Origin: Allosphingosinicella indica
GTDB taxonomy: Bacteria > Pseudomonadota > Alphaproteobacteria > Sphingomonadales > Sphingomonadaceae
Length of the DNA stretch: 64,000 nt
Assembly (NCBI RefSeq): GCF_900177405.1
Contig: NZ_LT840185.1
Coordinates: 1,727,501 to 1,791,500 of the forward strand
Direction of reading: 5' to 3'
Shown: positions 63,455-64,000 of the stretch, piece after piece
How positions within the stretch are numbered: the stretch's first letter is position 1
Layout: each line of letters opens with the position of its first letter
Notes under the pieces: model-generated
What the model was told of the DNA's origin: nothing
Databases searched by the model: none
The model's input: only the letters and a program-made list of their open reading frames with translations
Program-made: the position numbers and the translations under genes

Positions 63455-64000
63455 GCGAGCAGCCAGTGGTCGGCGACCAGCGCGCCGAAGACTGCGAACA
63501 GATAGACGATCGAGAAAGCGAACAGCTTCTTCTCCGGCCCCATCTCCGCAGGTTCGGTCGCTCGGTTGGCGAGGACGCGGAGCGAAAGCGCCAAGAAGAT
63601 GATGCTGAGCGCGCTCGCGGTGATGCCGTAGAGCCAGCCGGTGAGGCCAAGCGGCCAGGGCGCGACCGCGGCGACGCCCATCGGCAGCGTGTAGAGCGCG
63701 ATCTGCTGCCGGGTGACGCGATGGCCCGAGACGACCGGCAGCATCGGCACGCCGGCCGCGGCATAGTCCGAGCGGACGAACAGCGACAACGCCCAGAAAT
63801 GGGGCGGCGTCCACAGGAAGATGAGCGTGAAGAGCAGCAGGGGCAGCAGCGTCACGTCGCCGGTGGCCGCAGCCCAGCCGATCAGCGGCGGAAAGGCGCC
63901 TGCGGCGCCACCGATGACGATATTCTGCGGCGTCCGGCGTTTCAGCCAAATCGTGTAGATGACGACGTAGAAGAGGATCGAGCCCGCAAGCACCGCACCG
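63451..64000 (-). CDS. ctaB: Protoheme IX farnesyltransferase (3' part)
   Basis: The C-terminal 183 residues of a heme O synthase of the UbiA family; the N-terminus lies beyond the right edge. Visible motifs are [41 protein letters not shown] and [16 protein letters not shown], all typical of CtaB, plus four to five membrane helices. It farnesylates heme b to heme o for the oxidase encoded downstream. Confidence 0.93.
   Translation of the reverse strand, partial: GAVLAGSILFYVVIYTIWLKRRTPQNIVIGGAAGAFPPLIGWAAATGDVTLLPLLLFTLIFLWTPPHFWALSLFVRSDYAAAGVPMLPVVSGHRVTRQQIALYTLPMGVAAVAPWPLGLTGWLYGITASALSIIFLALSLRVLANRATEPAEMGPEKKLFAFSIVYLFAVFGALVADHWLLA

Overview
The window is a high-GC, densely packed chromosomal segment from an alphaproteobacterium, most likely a member of the Sphingomonadales (Sphingomonas-like). 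Support comes from the gene families present: the alphaproteobacterial SspB, an ATP12-type F1-ATPase chaperone, a UPF0314/DUF2585 membrane protein, a DUF6356 protein, DUF4893-type lipoproteins, a SleB-type hydrolase, a CtaB-CtaG-CtaE-DUF983-SURF1 cluster, and a direct-repeat GTTC-N7-GTTC type LexA site. No phage, integrase, insertion sequence, CRISPR array or rRNA was seen. Genes are mostly arranged in operons with 1- or 4-base stop/start overlaps.

Layout. 1-1.45 kb: 5' part of a salicylyl-CoA 5-hydroxylase-like FAD monooxygenase, divergent from a TetR regulator. 1.46-5.5 kb: YbaK deacylase, small unknowns and three lipoproteins. 5.57-8.72 kb: RluA pseudouridine synthase, an unknown membrane-anchored protein, HAD phosphatase, a small membrane protein and the ATP12 chaperone. 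8.8-11.7 kb: a D-serine dehydratase-like PLP enzyme, a small protein and L-serine dehydratase. 11.8-15.6 kb: pabB-pabC fusion, exported MsrB and MsrA, and PdeM nuclease. 15.7-22.4 kb: hybrid histidine kinase coupled to an M19 dipeptidase, a 3'-5' exoribonuclease, a phosphodiester glycosidase, an SDR and UPF0314. 22.4-26.8 kb: fumarase, SspB, HIT protein, amino-acid permease. 26.9-31.2 kb: aromatic-type aminotransferase and an acyl-CoA catabolic run (SDR, CoA-transferase, acyl-CoA dehydrogenase). 31.25-34.1 kb: acetyl-CoA synthetase followed by a glucokinase gene that carries an apparent one-base frameshift right after its start codon. 34.3-36.8 kb: phosphate-type porin and PstS, with Pho-box-like repeats. 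36.9-41 kb: a tightly coupled four-gene cassette (BioF2/CelD-like acetyltransferase, JmjC/cupin-like protein, polysaccharide deacetylase-like protein, GT2 glycosyltransferase), the best candidate here for an uncharacterised glycan-modification system. 41.2-49.5 kb: SleB hydrolase, HerA-like ATPase, tRNA-Thr, DUF429-like protein, CmpX-like channel, GST, UppP, NDUFA9-like protein, tRNA-Leu. 49.6-55.1 kb: the SOS mutagenesis cassette imuA-imuB-dnaE2. 55.1-58.8 kb: class C beta-lactamase-family hydrolase, tRNA-Ser, PCD/PhhB, a zincin and ccmAB. 58.8-64 kb: rRNA methyltransferase, M16 peptidase, SURF1, DUF983, CtaE, CtaG, a small membrane protein and a partial CtaB.

Four kinds of palindromic intergenic repeat were found. 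One 86-bp REPIN-like element occurs twice in opposite orientation (558-643 and 8737-8822). Another repeat appears to supply, and possibly sequester, the ribosome binding site of the CoA-transferase gene at 29018.
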